Assembly (NCBI GenBank): GCA_019633425.1
Contig: WSUB01000043.1
Location: 1-64,000 of the forward strand
Length of the DNA stretch: 64,000 nt
Reading direction: 5' to 3'
Origin: Tulasnella sp. 424
Taxonomy: Eukaryota; Basidiomycota; Agaricomycetes; Cantharellales; Tulasnellaceae
Shown here: positions 11,517 through 21,932 of the stretch, one piece after another
Layout of the letters: every line of letters begins with the position of its first letter
Position numbering within the stretch: the stretch's first letter is position 1
The notes under the pieces: model-generated
Told to the model about the DNA's origin: nothing
What the model saw: the letters and a program-made list of their open reading frames with translations, nothing else
Databases searched by the model: none
Made by a program: the position numbers and the translations under genes

Positions 11517-13435
11517 ATGTCGAATTCAACGCGTCGAGGCGCGTTGCAGTCATGGGACAACGCTCTGGAGGCCCTTGGGCAGGCGTTCAAGCTATACAGC
11601 GACAGCACAGTCGCGCTGTTCGGTCACTTTGACGGCGAAGGCCGATCGACCCCACATGCCGATCTACCCACCGAGGATGCTCTGCTACACATCGACACAC
11701 GCCTCGCTAGAATAGAACAGCTCGAAACGGAGCTGCACAGTATGAGGATAGCTGTTCAGGTTCGTCGAATCCATTGAACAAGTTGACTCCTCAGTGCGTT
11801 GACGTCCTCGATTCCAGGGATTAAGAAATACGTCAACCAAGCTATCCCCAATCACTCGTTTGCCACCAGAGATTCTCGCTTATGTCATAAGCATTGGTGC
11901 TGAGGACGATCGACTAGCCATGGCAGCAAAGGAAGCTGAGACGGACGATGACAGCGATTCACTAGACGACGACGAGGGTCCACCGGACCCACCGCATTTT
12001 CCGACTCTAATATCGCACGTATGCCGAAGGTGGCGGCAGATAGCACTAGAAACTCCTATGGTAAGAGTTTTCGGTCTCCTCCATCGCCATATTCACTGCG
12101 GCTGAGCAGTCTTGGTCTCAAAAGCTCTGGACCCGTATCGACTTCCACGAAGGTCCTCCGTACGACAAAGCAAAAGAATGGTTAGCTCGCTCTCAAGACT
12201 GTAATATCGAAGTCCTGTTCGACGCCTTGGACGACTCGGCCGGGTTCATAGAGAATGAGCCCATGCTGGCTGCTTTGGAAATTCTTCAACCCCACGTCGC
12301 TCGAATATCCCGACTCTTCGTCCGGATTAGTTATCTCGACGAAATGGCCACGATTATTGCTCTCTTGACCACCGGGAACCAAGTTCTACCCCTAAAGGCC
12401 CTGGCTCTCCTGGTAGACGAAGCCGACGGTGACCTCATGTCCAACGAGAGAGTGCAGGCCAAAGCGGGAACTCTCAAAACTATGCTGGAGGGAGTAGAAG
12501 AACTTCAAATCTGCAAAGTGTCTATCCCTTGGGATCAGGTTTCTTTCCGAGGCTTGAAAATACTCAAGTTGGAGTCGCTGCAACAGCAAGAGTCCCCAAC
12601 TCCTCAGCAACTCTACGCCATCCTCGCCGCGTCTCCGAATCTTGAAATGTAAGCCAGATCGCGCCTGAATATGTCTCAGTTCTCCTCCAACGTTCTTTTT
12701 CTCTATAGTTTCGATCTCGAAGAAGTCTGGCTCGAGGACTCATTCGAGGCTACTGAGATGCCACCTATCGTGTTCCCGAAGCTACATTCAACAAAGTTTT
12801 CGGGTTTGAACCGCACATCGACTCAGTTTGCATTCCAAGTCATCTCTCCTCCCAACCTCAATCAACTCCGATTCGACGATATCGACATATCTAATCAGGA
12901 CGGCCGGTCCTCAAACACTGGTGGGCGCAAATGGCTGTCCGCCTTTTTCGCTGGGATCGAACCAACGTCCCTCCGGACGCTTCGCATAATTCAAGAAGAC
13001 ATGACAGAACCGGATTTCATGGCAATACTTTCCGCCTCGCAAGGGCTGGAGGAAGTCCACCTTGGCGAGAACGAGGCTGTCGGTCCTGGGTTGTTGGAGT
13101 GGTTAGAGGGAAAGACAGGAGATGCATCGTCCACCTGCCCGAACCTCAAGACTCTCAAGCTCGAGTCCTGCTCGGCGGTGAATTCGCGGAGCGTGAAGAA
13201 TCTTGTAGAGGCGAGACAAGCCGCTGGGAGGCCGTTGCAGACGTTGTCTGTTAGATATTGCAACGTGGAGGAAGATTTGAAAGAGTGGTTGCAAGCCAGG
13301 GTGCCCAACGTCACGTTGGAAGAAGACAGTGACGATTCTAGCATGGGGGATGGGGATGACTTGGATGATTTGGATATGGTGACGACCGACGGCGAGGGGC
13401 CGCCTGATCTCGAGATGACAGATGATGAATGGTGA
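11517..13435 (+). CDS. F-box / leucine-rich-repeat protein
   Basis: Four exons (11517-11759, 11818-12060, 12110-12648, 12709-13435) give 583 aa. Layout: an N-terminal helical segment with a short coiled coil (LARIEQLETELHSMR), an F-box starting at about residue 96 (LPPEILAYVISI) split by an acidic insert and finished by FPTLISHVCRRWRQIALETP, then LRR-like segments (LRFDDIDIS, LKTLKLESC, LQTLSVRYCNVEE), and a very acidic C-terminal tail of Asp/Glu/Gly. F-box proteins couple substrates to SCF ubiquitin ligases through Skp1; LRRs usually bind the substrate. Fungi of this group carry large expanded F-box families, so the substrate cannot be predicted. The ATG at 11517 in CAACAATG context is preferred. 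Confidence 0.8.
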
Positions 13436-14457
13436 TTGTCTGTTCCGTCATAGATATACGTCTATTCCAGCTATCCCTCTCGTAATGTTTATATTTCTAT
13501 TCGAACTTGTAAGCCAACGAGCATAGTAGATGTTGAAGAACTCCAGGGAAATTCTCTGGCGTTCACCCGACTGCAAGCAAACTACCTAAATTAGTATCAA
13601 AGCGTTCAAGTTGAGTGGGCACTAAGCCGAGTCCGATTCGTAGCACAAGTCTTTGGATACGCCAACCACACAGCACCTGAAACAAGGATAGCTTTAGGAT
13701 CAGAAATGGGGCTTCACCGATGGTTTTCGCATACCGAATGTACCCTCACCTAACATGTGCGAGATCGCTCGAATGGTGCATGTGACTTCAGCGGGTACAC
13801 CGCCTCACCAAACGCGCCTCACGTTCCAAACACCAACTCTAATCACCTTGAAAAAAGTTACACGTATGCCTTCGTCGATCACCACACCATTCTCTCTGCA
13901 CCAGAGAACACTCTACTCGTTGTGGAATGTGTGCATCCGACCCGAGCTCGAGGGACAGGGACGACCGCCTTCCCTAGTCCGGCGACGCAGAGGGGAAGCC
14001 CGTTTTAGCCACAGAAAGACTAGGATGGCCCAGACTGAGCGCTTACCTAAGTTAAATTCAATGGCTTCCATACTATGATATGTGAGATACCAAGCTTGTT
14101 CAACTTCGTCGGCCACGTACGGTGCCGTCGATCAGCTACCCGTTTCGGGGTGCAGTGCTTCCCACACAGCTCCCACGAAACTCCGCCTAGCTGCCAAGAG
14201 AAAACGGAAACTACGTGTTTCTAGTAACGGAGCGCTCTTCCAACTGCCCGTCTATTTGTGTAACGGTCATGTGCTTGAGGCGGGCCAAAACGCCATTGCT
14301 CGACGGGCCGGTACTGCCCTTCCAAACCTGGCATTGCCCATGTCTGATCGGATCCGCCGTCCTTCATTTTTGCAGTGTTGCGGTGAGACGTCCCTAATCT
14401 CCCAATTTGGCTATGACTGAGCGGTGCACTGGATGGAGCTGCGAGCCACTCCGATGC
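13436..14457. other. Intergenic region, nothing recognised
   Basis: About 1 kb between the F-box gene and the small orphan gene. Only short overlapping open frames with no family resemblance and no consistent splice pattern. It should contain the upstream promoter of the next gene. Confidence 0.4.
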
Positions 14458-14465
14458 TATTTAAA
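14458..14465 (+). promoter_or_regulatory. TATA-like element of the small orphan gene
   Basis: TATTTAAA lies 122-129 nt before the ATG at 14587 and is followed by a long CT-rich tract (about 14508-14582) and the leader end TTTATCAATGG. This combination suggests strong transcription. Confidence 0.5.
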
Positions 14466-14586
14466 CCAGCCCGCCTTGGCTACCTCTCAGTCCTCATCAA
14501 ACCAGTCTTCTCTCTTCTCTTCTTTTACTTTACCCCTCTTCACTACTTTTCTCCCCCTTTCCACTTTCCAACCTTCCACTTTATCA

Positions 14587-15134
14587 ATGGCTCCCTCCCG
14601 CGTCGCTGCTCGCTCCAACGGTATCAGCATCACCTCCGCCTCCGTCAAGAAGGGTCACCCCACCGTTGTCAAGTACACTTGGACGTTCCATGATGACAGC
14701 CCCAAGTTGTGCGTTTTCCTTTCAAAGTCGACGTCATTTCATTCGATGTGCTAATACCAAGTTCAATTCTTAAGCTTTGCAGTTGGTGTCATCGAGGTCT
14801 CCTCGCACGACTTCACCCTTCTCGAGGATGACGTCGAAACTCGCGGTCATGGAGGCAACGGCACTGGAAAGGATACTGTTTCCATCGAGGAGCTTAAGAA
14901 CTACCCTGGGTAAGGCGTTTCTCGAACGAAAACCTGACTTGACTTGAACGCTCACGCATGAAATATATATTTCATCGACTGTTGTAGCAAATACACTCTT
15001 GTTTTGGTTGACATCAAGTAAGCGACAATTGCTACCTGTCGCATCTGCAGTAACTGATCTCCTATCCCTTTAGCGACTACGATAATGTCTTTGCCACCAG
15101 CAAGGCTTTCCAGGTCAAGAAGAGTGACTTCTAA
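14587..15134 (+). CDS. Small conserved-looking hypothetical protein, 115 aa
   Basis: Four exons (14587-14708, 14775-14909, 14988-15017, 15074-15134) give 115 aa, beginning MAPSRVAARSNGISITSASV and ending FQVKKSDF. There is no signal peptide or membrane helix. The sequence alternates hydrophobic and polar residues (VKYTWTFHDD, FAVGVIEVSSHDF, KYTLVLVDINDYDNVFA), as expected for a small all-beta, perhaps immunoglobulin-like, fold, with a Gly/His-rich loop (TRGHGGNGTGKD). I do not recognise a family. The clean splice sites, all phases agreeing, and the strong promoter layout argue that it is real and well expressed. Exon 3 is just 30 nt. Confidence 0.7.
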
Positions 15135-15759
15135 GCTCACCTCCGTACCGGTCGAGCTTCCCCAGGACCCCCTTTTTTGACATGATTTAACTTATCCTTT
15201 CATCGGACTCTTTGATTTCTACCCAAACCGTCGCTCATCATCACGGACTTGCATATAAATTTGTATGACACCTCGCACTTACATATGAAATCCATGCGGC
15301 TGCAAAGCCAGTTTATGTTTTCGGTTTCTTTGGATGAAGTCTCATTTTGATGTTAACGTCGGAAGGAACAGCGACGGGCCGCCGAAGCGCGCTCGGGAGA
15401 AAGAGGAGGTATGGCGGTGCCTTGAGATGCATTAGTAGAATAAATTAGAGCCGAGAGCTGACTTTGATTGGGAGAGAGCCCTGGGCTATCGGCTTGAGTC
15501 TTGAAAGAGCAAGGACTGGGTTGACTGACCAGAGCGAACCGGATGGCTAGGATGGTGCGTGCCGCTTGAGTGAGGGTGACGCGAAGGTTAATGAGGACAC
15601 CTTGGGGAGCGAAGTCGTTCGTGGTAAAGGGAAGAAACGGATGAATCTTTGGGGGGCGCCAGGGTGGACTTAGATCTGACGTATGAATCCAGAGAGAAAA
15701 CCAAGTCTTAGCTTTCGGTCATCGTTCTTCTTACTGATATCTGCTTCCACAATTCCCCC

Positions 15760-15905
15760 AAATGCCCCAGTCGGTTTTGCATTCGATCGAGTCCTTACCG
15801 AACCTTCTCCTTTTATCTGTGATTCTCTTCTTCGCAGGAATTGGCCTCTTCCTCGTTCCTATCAATACAGTTGTGGCAGGAATTGTAATTGTATTTTCAG
15901 GCTTC
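15760..15905 (+). pseudogene. Possible relic of a DUF6535-type membrane protein
   Basis: One frame reads LHSIESLPNLLLLSVI then LFFAGIGLFLVPINTVV, a transmembrane pattern (LFFAGLxxFLxxIN) common in basidiomycete DUF6535 membrane proteins. Upstream there is no start domain, and downstream the frame turns into low-quality sequence. I take it as a decayed fragment. The remaining parts of 15135-16631 show no gene; GA-rich stretches lie near 15360-15500. Confidence 0.3.
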
Positions 15906-16631
15906 GCCCAACGAGTGGACTGGGAATACGAGCTATTCGAAATTGGCGAGCAAAGCGAATGGTGTTCTCGGGCACGGTTATGGAGGACGAGTTGCCGTAC
16001 TAGTGGTGGTTTAGTGTATCGCGATACTTGTACGTGTAGGGAATCACCGGACTTCGTGGAACAACACGTTTTGTGTTGCTGTGATTGCGTGCTGGGGATC
16101 GTGGCTCGTCTTCAAGGGCTCGCTGAATGCGCATATACGGGGAAAGAGTTGAGATTTCTTCGGGGGAAACTGGAGCTTCGGCGCTGGCGGACTATCTGTC
16201 TGCACGACGCGTCATACAACCTGCTGCAGCGTGTACCGCCATGATGTGTATCTCATTTTATAGCCAGAGCCCCCTACGGGGAATACTGTTTTAGAACAGT
16301 TATATCATTACATCCTAACTAGGTGGGAAAGTCCCAGCAGCCGACTAAAAAGGCCACAATCCAAATCAGTCAACCAATGGAGACCCCATTACGAGCTTCT
16401 GTTTGTAATAGCAACCCTTCTGCCACGCGCATGCGACTTCGCCAGCGGTTGAACGAGGTTGAAGGTCGCAGTTGCCAATCTCCGCCAACAATCGAATTGC
16501 CGTAGTTGGGAGCTGTGCGAAAGCGCGACTTCGTGCATGTTCGGAACCGCCGACACCACCTCATCATCCAACCCGTACTCGATCACGACATCCGTTCCGT
16601 CTCTGACCACTCCGGCTCTCCACCAGGATTC

Positions 16632-19555
16632 ATGCAACCCCCAAAGAAACGCCAAAAAATCAACGAGAATGGAAGCACCGGTTCGATTCGCTCCGCTACG
16701 TTGCTCGATTTCTTTCGACCCCCTACCAGTAAAACGGTCGCAACCCCTGTGAGGACGCCTTCAAGCAACTCCAAAGGAAAGCAAAAAGCGGTGGCTCCTC
16801 CTGATAATGCAGATATTATAGTCATCTCGGACGATGAAGATTACCAGATGCAACCTCTTCCGCTCGGACCATCAACATCGTTCTCTTCGATCGGGTCTTC
16901 AACCTCTTCGAAGGCCTCATTGTTCCATACGAGTGTGCAATCCATTGAGTTGGATGACTCAAACCCTGGGCCGAGCACAGCAAAGTGCAACCTTCCAAGG
17001 AATCGAGGTCAACCCTCGTCAAAGATACTGGAACCTAATGAGAAGTCAAGAGTAGAAGAACCTATTCCTCAACGTGAATGCACTCCTCCCCCGCCTGAAC
17101 CATCAATAATAGATTCATATTCAACTCCAGTTTCAAATCCCGTTGAAAACTCGACCTCCCGGTCAATTCCCGCCGCTCAAGAGGTTGAAGAAAATGAATG
17201 GTTGAATGGCGATGACGAGATTATTGAAATAGAGGATGACTCGGACGAAGGGGAGAGATATGGTGACGAAGAGGAAGGTTTATACCGGACGGGAAAGAAC
17301 GGCGATTGCTTGGGAGAGATCGTCCTGGACGAGGCGGAAGCTAGCTCCACCTGTCCAGTCTGCAATATTCGCGTGGACGGGTGGAGTTCCGACGTGAGTC
17401 CTTTTAAACCATCATAAAAATTCGCGGCCAACTAATGGATATCCCTACCAGGATTTATCGGAGCACGTCAACTCCTGCCTCGACTCTCCTCCCATTTCGA
17501 AACAGTCGCTTACGCCACGCCAGGACATCTCGTCTTGCGTTCCTCCACAGTCTTCCTCCAAGCCAACACCCTCTAACTCGTCCAGTCGTGGTCCTAATGC
17601 ATTTTCTCTTTTGATGTCAAGTCGCAAGGAGAACGAAGCTTGGAAGCTCGCTGAAGTCGACTTAGCCAAACCAGATTCTGTCGTAGGCAAAGCGCGGAGG
17701 AGTGAGGGTCGGAGGAAAGCACCATTCTACAAAGTGTTACAAGGCATGCCCATCGCTGTGGATGCGTTCCGTTACGGGAAAATACCTGGTGTCACGGCGT
17801 ATTTCCTGACGTATGTGGCTCCTTCGTGGTCACTATCACGAACGTAGCTTACCTGTTATCTCTCTATCCAGGCATGCACATAGTGACCATTATACCAACT
17901 TGTCATCTAAGTGGAAGAATGGGCCGATTTATTGCTCTCGTTAGCTTTCGGTGTTTCCGGCTTGCCAAGCTTCCTTCTAACAAAGGAACCCTGTTACGAC
18001 AGGAACGACCGCAAATCTGATAAAATTGATGCTTCAAGTTGACCCCAAATGGGTTTGCGCTCTGGACTTCGATAAGCCCTTTGTCATTCCAGACACGGGT
18101 GGAGTGGAAGTTACAGTGCTTGAAGCGAATCACTGTATGCCAACTACCTAGAATTTTGTGGCACTGCCTAACGTACTTTTCTAGGCCCCGGATCATCTCT
18201 CTTCCTCTTCAAAGGAAAGCAAACAGTCAATGCCGGGGATTCTGGGTTCAACTCTCCATACGTGGGCTCCAGCAAGGTTTTCCGATACCTCCACTGCGGC
18301 GATTTTCGAGCGAGTCCTAGACACGTGTTACATCCTGCGATCAAGGGCTATAAGCTCGACATCGTGTACCTTGACACTACTTACTTGAACGCGAAGGTAA
18401 GTGTAAGCAGCCATTTAAACTTGCAGTTGGATTAATTCCAGTTTTCGGTGCCCTGTAGTATTGCTTCCCTCCACAAAAGCAGGTCATTGAAGCCTGCGCC
18501 GAGCTTGCAAGAACTTTGGTCAGCAAAGGAGACTCCACTTCCCTAGCTGGACTGGCACAACCTTCCGTCGGGAAGTGGTTGACGAAGGTTGAAGATGATA
18601 TGGACGTCAAACCTGAGCCGGTGGATGACCCTAGCAGAAAACTGGACGAAGAGGTGGGGGCTTTGGTGAAGGAGGAAGAATTCACCGAGGCGCCGATGGA
18701 GGAGGAAACCTTTGATCCCGGCTTCCCTACCACCGAAGATGAAGAAAAACCTGATCTCAATCTCATCGAGGATGAAGGGAAACCCCTTGCTGCATCGGCA
18801 TCTGCCGAATCTAAGCGTATCCTTGTTGTCGTTGGGTGAGGGTTTCAATGCAGTGATCGTATAATCGACTCATCCAAATTCTGGCCTGCAGAACATACTC
18901 TATCGGAAAAGAACGCATTGTCAAAGCGGTTGCCAAAGCGCTAGAATCGAAGGTTTACTGCGATACCCGCAAACGAGCGATCTTACTCTGTCAGGACGAC
19001 CCGGATTTGCATGGAATGTTGACCAATGACCCAATGGAAGCTCAAGTCCACTTGGTCCCGCTCCAGACGATCAATTTGGAGAAGATAGAACCGTATTTCA
19101 CCAAGTTTCGCGGCTCGTTCGGTAGCGTCATTGGTTTTCGACCAACTGGATGGACGTAAGTCGCTCCAGCTTGAGGGGTTTCTTTGTCAGCTAATCATTT
19201 GGTATGGGTCAGGTACTCCGCACCAGCTGGAACGGATCTCTTCCCAAGCGTTGGCCAAGTCATCAGCCGGCCTCAGAAAACCTTCACTTCCTCCTCCCTC
19301 AATCTCATGCGTAATTCAAACGCAAAGTACCGACTTTACGGGGTTCCTTACTCCGAGCACTCTAGCTTCCACGAGCTCACTTGCTTTGCGCTCTCGGTGG
19401 ATGTGGTCAAGATTATTGCCACCGTCAATGTGGGCTCAGCAAAGAGTCGCGGAATGATGAACAAGTGGTTCGAAAAGTGGGAGGCTGAGAGAAAGAAGAG
19501 GGCAAAGGAAGGGAAAGACAAGATTGTTCCGTACAGGTGTCTGGACTATTGGTGA
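16632..19555 (+). CDS. PSO2: SNM1/PSO2 DNA interstrand cross-link repair nuclease
   Basis: Nuclear 5'-exonuclease of the metallo-beta-lactamase/beta-CASP family that processes DNA interstrand cross-links. Eight exons (16632-17393, 17452-17810, 17872-17939, 18003-18134, 18185-18396, 18459-18835, 18892-19155, 19213-19555) give 838 aa. The N-terminus has a basic stretch (PPKKRQK), a PIP-box-like segment TLLDFF, a SUMO-interaction-like acidic/hydrophobic motif (DIIVISDDED) and a UBZ4-type zinc finger (CPVC at 241-244, His259, Cys263). The catalytic HxHxDH motif is THAHSDHY (residues 374-381), with its first Thr codon split by an intron. VLEANHCPGSSLFLF, YLHCGDFRAS, DIVYLDTTYLN, GTYSIGKERIV, and the C-terminal PYSEHSSFHEL and IIATVNVGS are standard SNM1 blocks. 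An acidic insert (about 100 residues, from 18570 to 18800) interrupts the beta-CASP region. Confidence 0.92.
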
Positions 19556-19689
19556 TTCCGACTGAGGGGTATATATTATATGATAAATACTAGAGCAAAC
19601 ATGGGGCAAAGTCTTGACAAGGGCAATAAGCGATAATCTAAAGATAATGAACAAATCATTCTGGTACACAGACGACTGGACGAGAGGCA

Positions 19690-20664
19690 TTATTGGTCGT
19701 GATTGACTGCCTCAGCATGGGACTTCTGGATAGCTTCGTCTGGCTTAGGCTCAACATGTGCATTGACATCAGTATGGCCGCGACTGACAGTGACTTTGCT
19801 GGGCGCCTTGGTGGGGACGTAGTGATGCTCAGCGTTAAGCTGACCTTTGGAATCGGTGAAAGGCTTGTGGTCGACAGGTGACTTGCCGTTGGTTGGCTTC
19901 TGAAAATAAGAAGAAAGGGGGATAGAGTCCATCAGCACTGGGAGAACAAACAAGAAGTTCGCCATAATAAACGCACTCCGTGAGGTTGATGAACGGCTGC
20001 GTTCGCAGCCACATCACGTTCCTACGGAGTCATAAGGGTAAGCGACATGTAAATCATAAAAAGACGCCGAGACTAACCACGGTCGCTTTGACGGGCTCCT
20101 TCGGATGAGGTCCGGCAGGAGGGGTAGCAGGTTTCTTAGAGGGTAAAGGAGCCTTCTCCTTGGCTGATACATCTACCGCTCGCTCCTATTTGAGAGGGTC
20201 AGTCGCACTCTTAAATCAAGCTAGAGGCCTGAGTCCCATACCTGAGAAGGCGCCTTGACAGGCTTCACAGGGGGCTTGGGGACCCCTTCCGGCTTCACGG
20301 GAACGGGGTGTTCATGTTTCTCGGAGACTGCTTCAGATTCCACCTTGTCCTTGGCTCCGCTGGGAGGGTGGGGTTTTCCTGCATGAATAGGGACCTTGGG
20401 CTTCTTGTGTTTGAGCTCATCGCGGCCAAGTCCGACTTTTACAGGGTTTGGGACCTTATTCGTAGGTGTGTTGTTACCGCCGTGGTGGGCTGAGTTCAAT
20501 GCACGCGGAGTATGGACTCCCTGGTGTCCGGCTGGGTGAGGCGCACCCATGCCATGTGTTCCGCCCAAGGGAGAATGCTCTCCAACAGTGTTGATAGGTG
20601 TTCCGGCAGGTAAAGCGAGGACCGTTGAAGCAGAGAGGACGAGAGAAAGATATCGGAAGTGCAT
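19690..20664 (-). CDS. Secreted Lys/Pro/His-rich low-complexity protein, 261 aa
   Basis: Four phase-0 exons (20664-20242, 20185-20078, 20021-19977, 19899-19690) give 261 aa. The signal peptide is MHFRYLSLVLSASTVLALPA. The mature chain is low in aromatics and rich in Pro, Lys, His, Gly and Val, with repeats of the type KPxxPVKP (VPVKPEGVPKPPVKPVKAP), and no cysteine pattern. It is probably intrinsically disordered and extracellular, perhaps wall-associated; no family recognised. All introns fall between codons, so exons could be skipped or duplicated without a frameshift. Confidence 0.7.
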
Positions 20665-20772
20665 CGTGATATGCTAATATAGACTTCGAGAGATCGGCGA
20701 GGGAAGTGAAGCTGTGGGGGTGGTGGGAACGACTCGCTGTTCTGAGGACTTGATTGTACTCCACCGTAGAGA

Positions 20773-20780
20773 CTTATATA
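20773..20780 (-). promoter_or_regulatory. TATA box of the secreted Lys/Pro-rich gene
   Basis: On the minus strand TATATAAG ends about 109 nt before the ATG at 20664. It falls just beyond the 3' end of the neighbouring orphan gene (20815), so the intergenic space is very short. Confidence 0.5.
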
Positions 20781-20814
20781 GGCGAGAAAGCACGCTTAAG
20801 GTCTAGAACGCCCC

Positions 20815-21556
20815 TCAGGAGGGTTGGTTGGGGTTGGAATCCGTCGGTTTGGCAGTCAAAGGTACATCAGGCGAAACACAGATATCCAGTCTCGGCTCCA
20901 GACCTGCTGTTTTGTTAGGTCGCTTAGCATGGTTGGTCATACACGATATGGTCAGCATTGGTGCGGGGTCTGGTTGGTTGAGATTGACCAAGTCAAGCAG
21001 CGACGTGCCTGTAACGTTAGCTTGAATCAAGCTACCAGACACGTCCAACATCCCGACCGTCAAACGACGCTCGATTCCAATTCTAGGGTCCAGGCCGGTT
21101 GCTAACGTCGGAATTGGACCAAATCTTTCGAGAGTGTCCAAAGAGAGTTTGGGGCGGCGACGCTTGGCAAAGGTTGCGATTACCTTCGCCGTGCGAATTG
21201 GTGTGAGAACACGTGCTTCGGTAATTCTGGCTGCGGGTTTCGGTAGCGTTTCAGTGACCGGCACTGGGGAGAGCAATTGGTAGTAGGAATGGATTCTATC
21301 TTTGATTTCTTGATGTGGCTTCGGGGCCGAACCGGAGCATTCGGTAATTGCTCGGATTCGTCGGTGAAGCTCAAACCACTTCGATTGCTACCAATGGTTG
21401 CTTCCCGAGCCTCTGAACCTTCGCCTGGCTCCGAAAAGGGACAACAAAGCCGATTTTCCGGATTTATTTGCCTTCTTAAGCTCCGCAAGCTACCCTTGTG
21501 CGAACCTGCGGCCCGCTGCCCACGGAGGTCGCCGTTGCTGAAGGAGGTTCTTGCAT
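20815..21556 (-). CDS. Hypothetical protein, 207 aa (orphan)
   Basis: Two phase-0 exons: 21556-21506 (MQEPPSATATSVGSGPQ) and 21387-20815. The second exon is a single open frame of 191 codons reading QSKWFELHRRIRAITECSG, HQEIKDRIHSYYQLLSPVP, then a basic stretch FAKRRRPKLSL and a region rich in Leu, Pro and Asn. There is no signal peptide, no membrane helix and no domain I know. The long open frame bounded by a good acceptor (GGTAG), with protein-like composition, supports a gene. The donor GTTCGC is non-ideal, so exon 1 could be different. It may be a lineage-specific nuclear or cytosolic protein. Confidence 0.5.
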
Positions 21557-21864
21557 CCTACGATACAAGCGCCAACCCCGAAAATATTCGCGTTGGCATC
21601 GATACTTCCTGTACGGCTCTCGGTCAATCACACCCAAAAGCTTGCTTCAGGCGACAAGCTTCTTCCGCATGCGATGATCAGCGAAGTTGAGCGGACCGCT
21701 CGGTGACTTTGGTTGGCGAAACGCTGCTGCTTGGGGAAAGAATCAGAAGGATCGCCAGTTGCGGACCGCTGCACCTCTCCAAGAGGGTTCTCCCGCCAAC
21801 GGTTGTCAGCCTCCCATGGATGTAGGTAGAGCATATGAGGTGTGCCTCAGTGGATCCGCCTAGA

Positions 21865-21872
21865 CTATTTAA
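21865..21872 (+). promoter_or_regulatory. TATA-like element of the arabinanase gene
   Basis: TATTTAAG lies about 61-68 nt upstream of the arabinanase ATG at 21933. The region 21557-21864 between the orphan gene and this element shows no coding signal. Confidence 0.45.
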
Positions 21873-21932
21873 GGTCTACAATCCTTACGCTAACTAGAAT
21901 ATCATCCTCGATTGACCAGAGAAAACTCGAAT

